From Spirochaetota bacterium (GTDB lineage Bacteria; Spirochaetota; UBA4802; JAFGDQ01), in contig JAFGDQ010000043.1 of assembly GCA_016932015.1 (NCBI GenBank), positions 39,454 through 103,453 of the forward strand: a DNA stretch of 64,000 bases, read 5' to 3'. Below are positions 63,978-64,000 of this stretch, one piece after another. Below the pieces are notes generated by a model. It had not been told where the DNA came from. It was given only the letters and a program-made list of their open reading frames with translations, and did not search any database. The first letter of the stretch is position 1. Each line of letters starts with the position of its first letter. Both the position numbers and the translations under genes were made by a program.

Positions 63978-64000
63978 ATGTCACATGAAGCGAGAAGAAA
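63978..64000 (+). CDS. Possible start of next gene, cut by window end
   Basis: ATGTCACATGAAGCG opens a frame (MSHEARR) running off the right edge, on the gsp strand. There is no clear ribosome site, and seven codons cannot show identity; gspL would be expected by operon order. The preceding 127 bases have no gene. Confidence 0.2.

Overview
The window is an AT-rich bacterial chromosome segment from a diderm (TonB receptor, type II secretion, LolA-like and lipoprotein genes). Tandem FapA/DUF342 proteins, a SpoIIE-type phosphatase with a STAS partner, a long che operon and a UPF0182 membrane protein would fit an anaerobic Spirochaetota or a related deep-branching diderm. This placement is an inference from gene content; the window has no rRNA gene.

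Region 1 (about 1-17 kb) looks like an iron or metal acquisition island. It holds a LolA-like periplasmic protein, a TetR regulator, a TonB-dependent receptor, a MarR-controlled redox operon (flavodoxin-ferredoxin fusion plus NmrA-type reductase) and two soluble/membrane methyltransferase pairs. A YbtP/YbtQ-like pair of half-size ABC transporters, a small membrane protein broken by an in-frame stop, a cysteine-containing winged-helix protein and FeoA/FeoB follow. Two operator families tie it together. A 13-bp TGAACA-N-TGTTCA palindrome, usually with a third half-site, occurs four times, and a DtxR-like TTAG-N6-CTAA box, mostly lying on the promoter -10 element, occurs five times.

Region 2 (17-24.6 kb) is mixed: small zinc-ribbon and hypothetical proteins, a MarR regulator, a periplasmic-binding-domain hybrid kinase, a decayed tyrosine integrase next to tRNA-Arg(TCT) and tRNA-Pro(TGG), proS and a short palindromic repeat.

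Region 3 (24.6-37.6 kb) is a minus-strand chemosensory operon, cheA2-STAS-cheY-cheW-cheA1-cheD2-cheR-cheD1-cheB, divergent from two tandem DUF342/FapA paralogs. Both CheA proteins carry an MshEN-like insert, CheD2 has lost its catalytic cysteine, and no receptor gene is present.

Region 4 (37.7-54.6 kb) is mostly housekeeping and signalling: argF-argG, a STAS/PP2C pair, a TPR protein, a lipoprotein, AMMECR1 and MEMO homologues, a GpgS-like glycosyltransferase, UPF0182, a compact UvrD-like helicase, a zinc alcohol dehydrogenase and queH.

Region 5 (54.7-64 kb) is a type II secretion operon, gspC-D-E-F-G-H-I-J-K, cut by the window end before any gspL/M. No CRISPR array, rRNA or intact transposon was seen.
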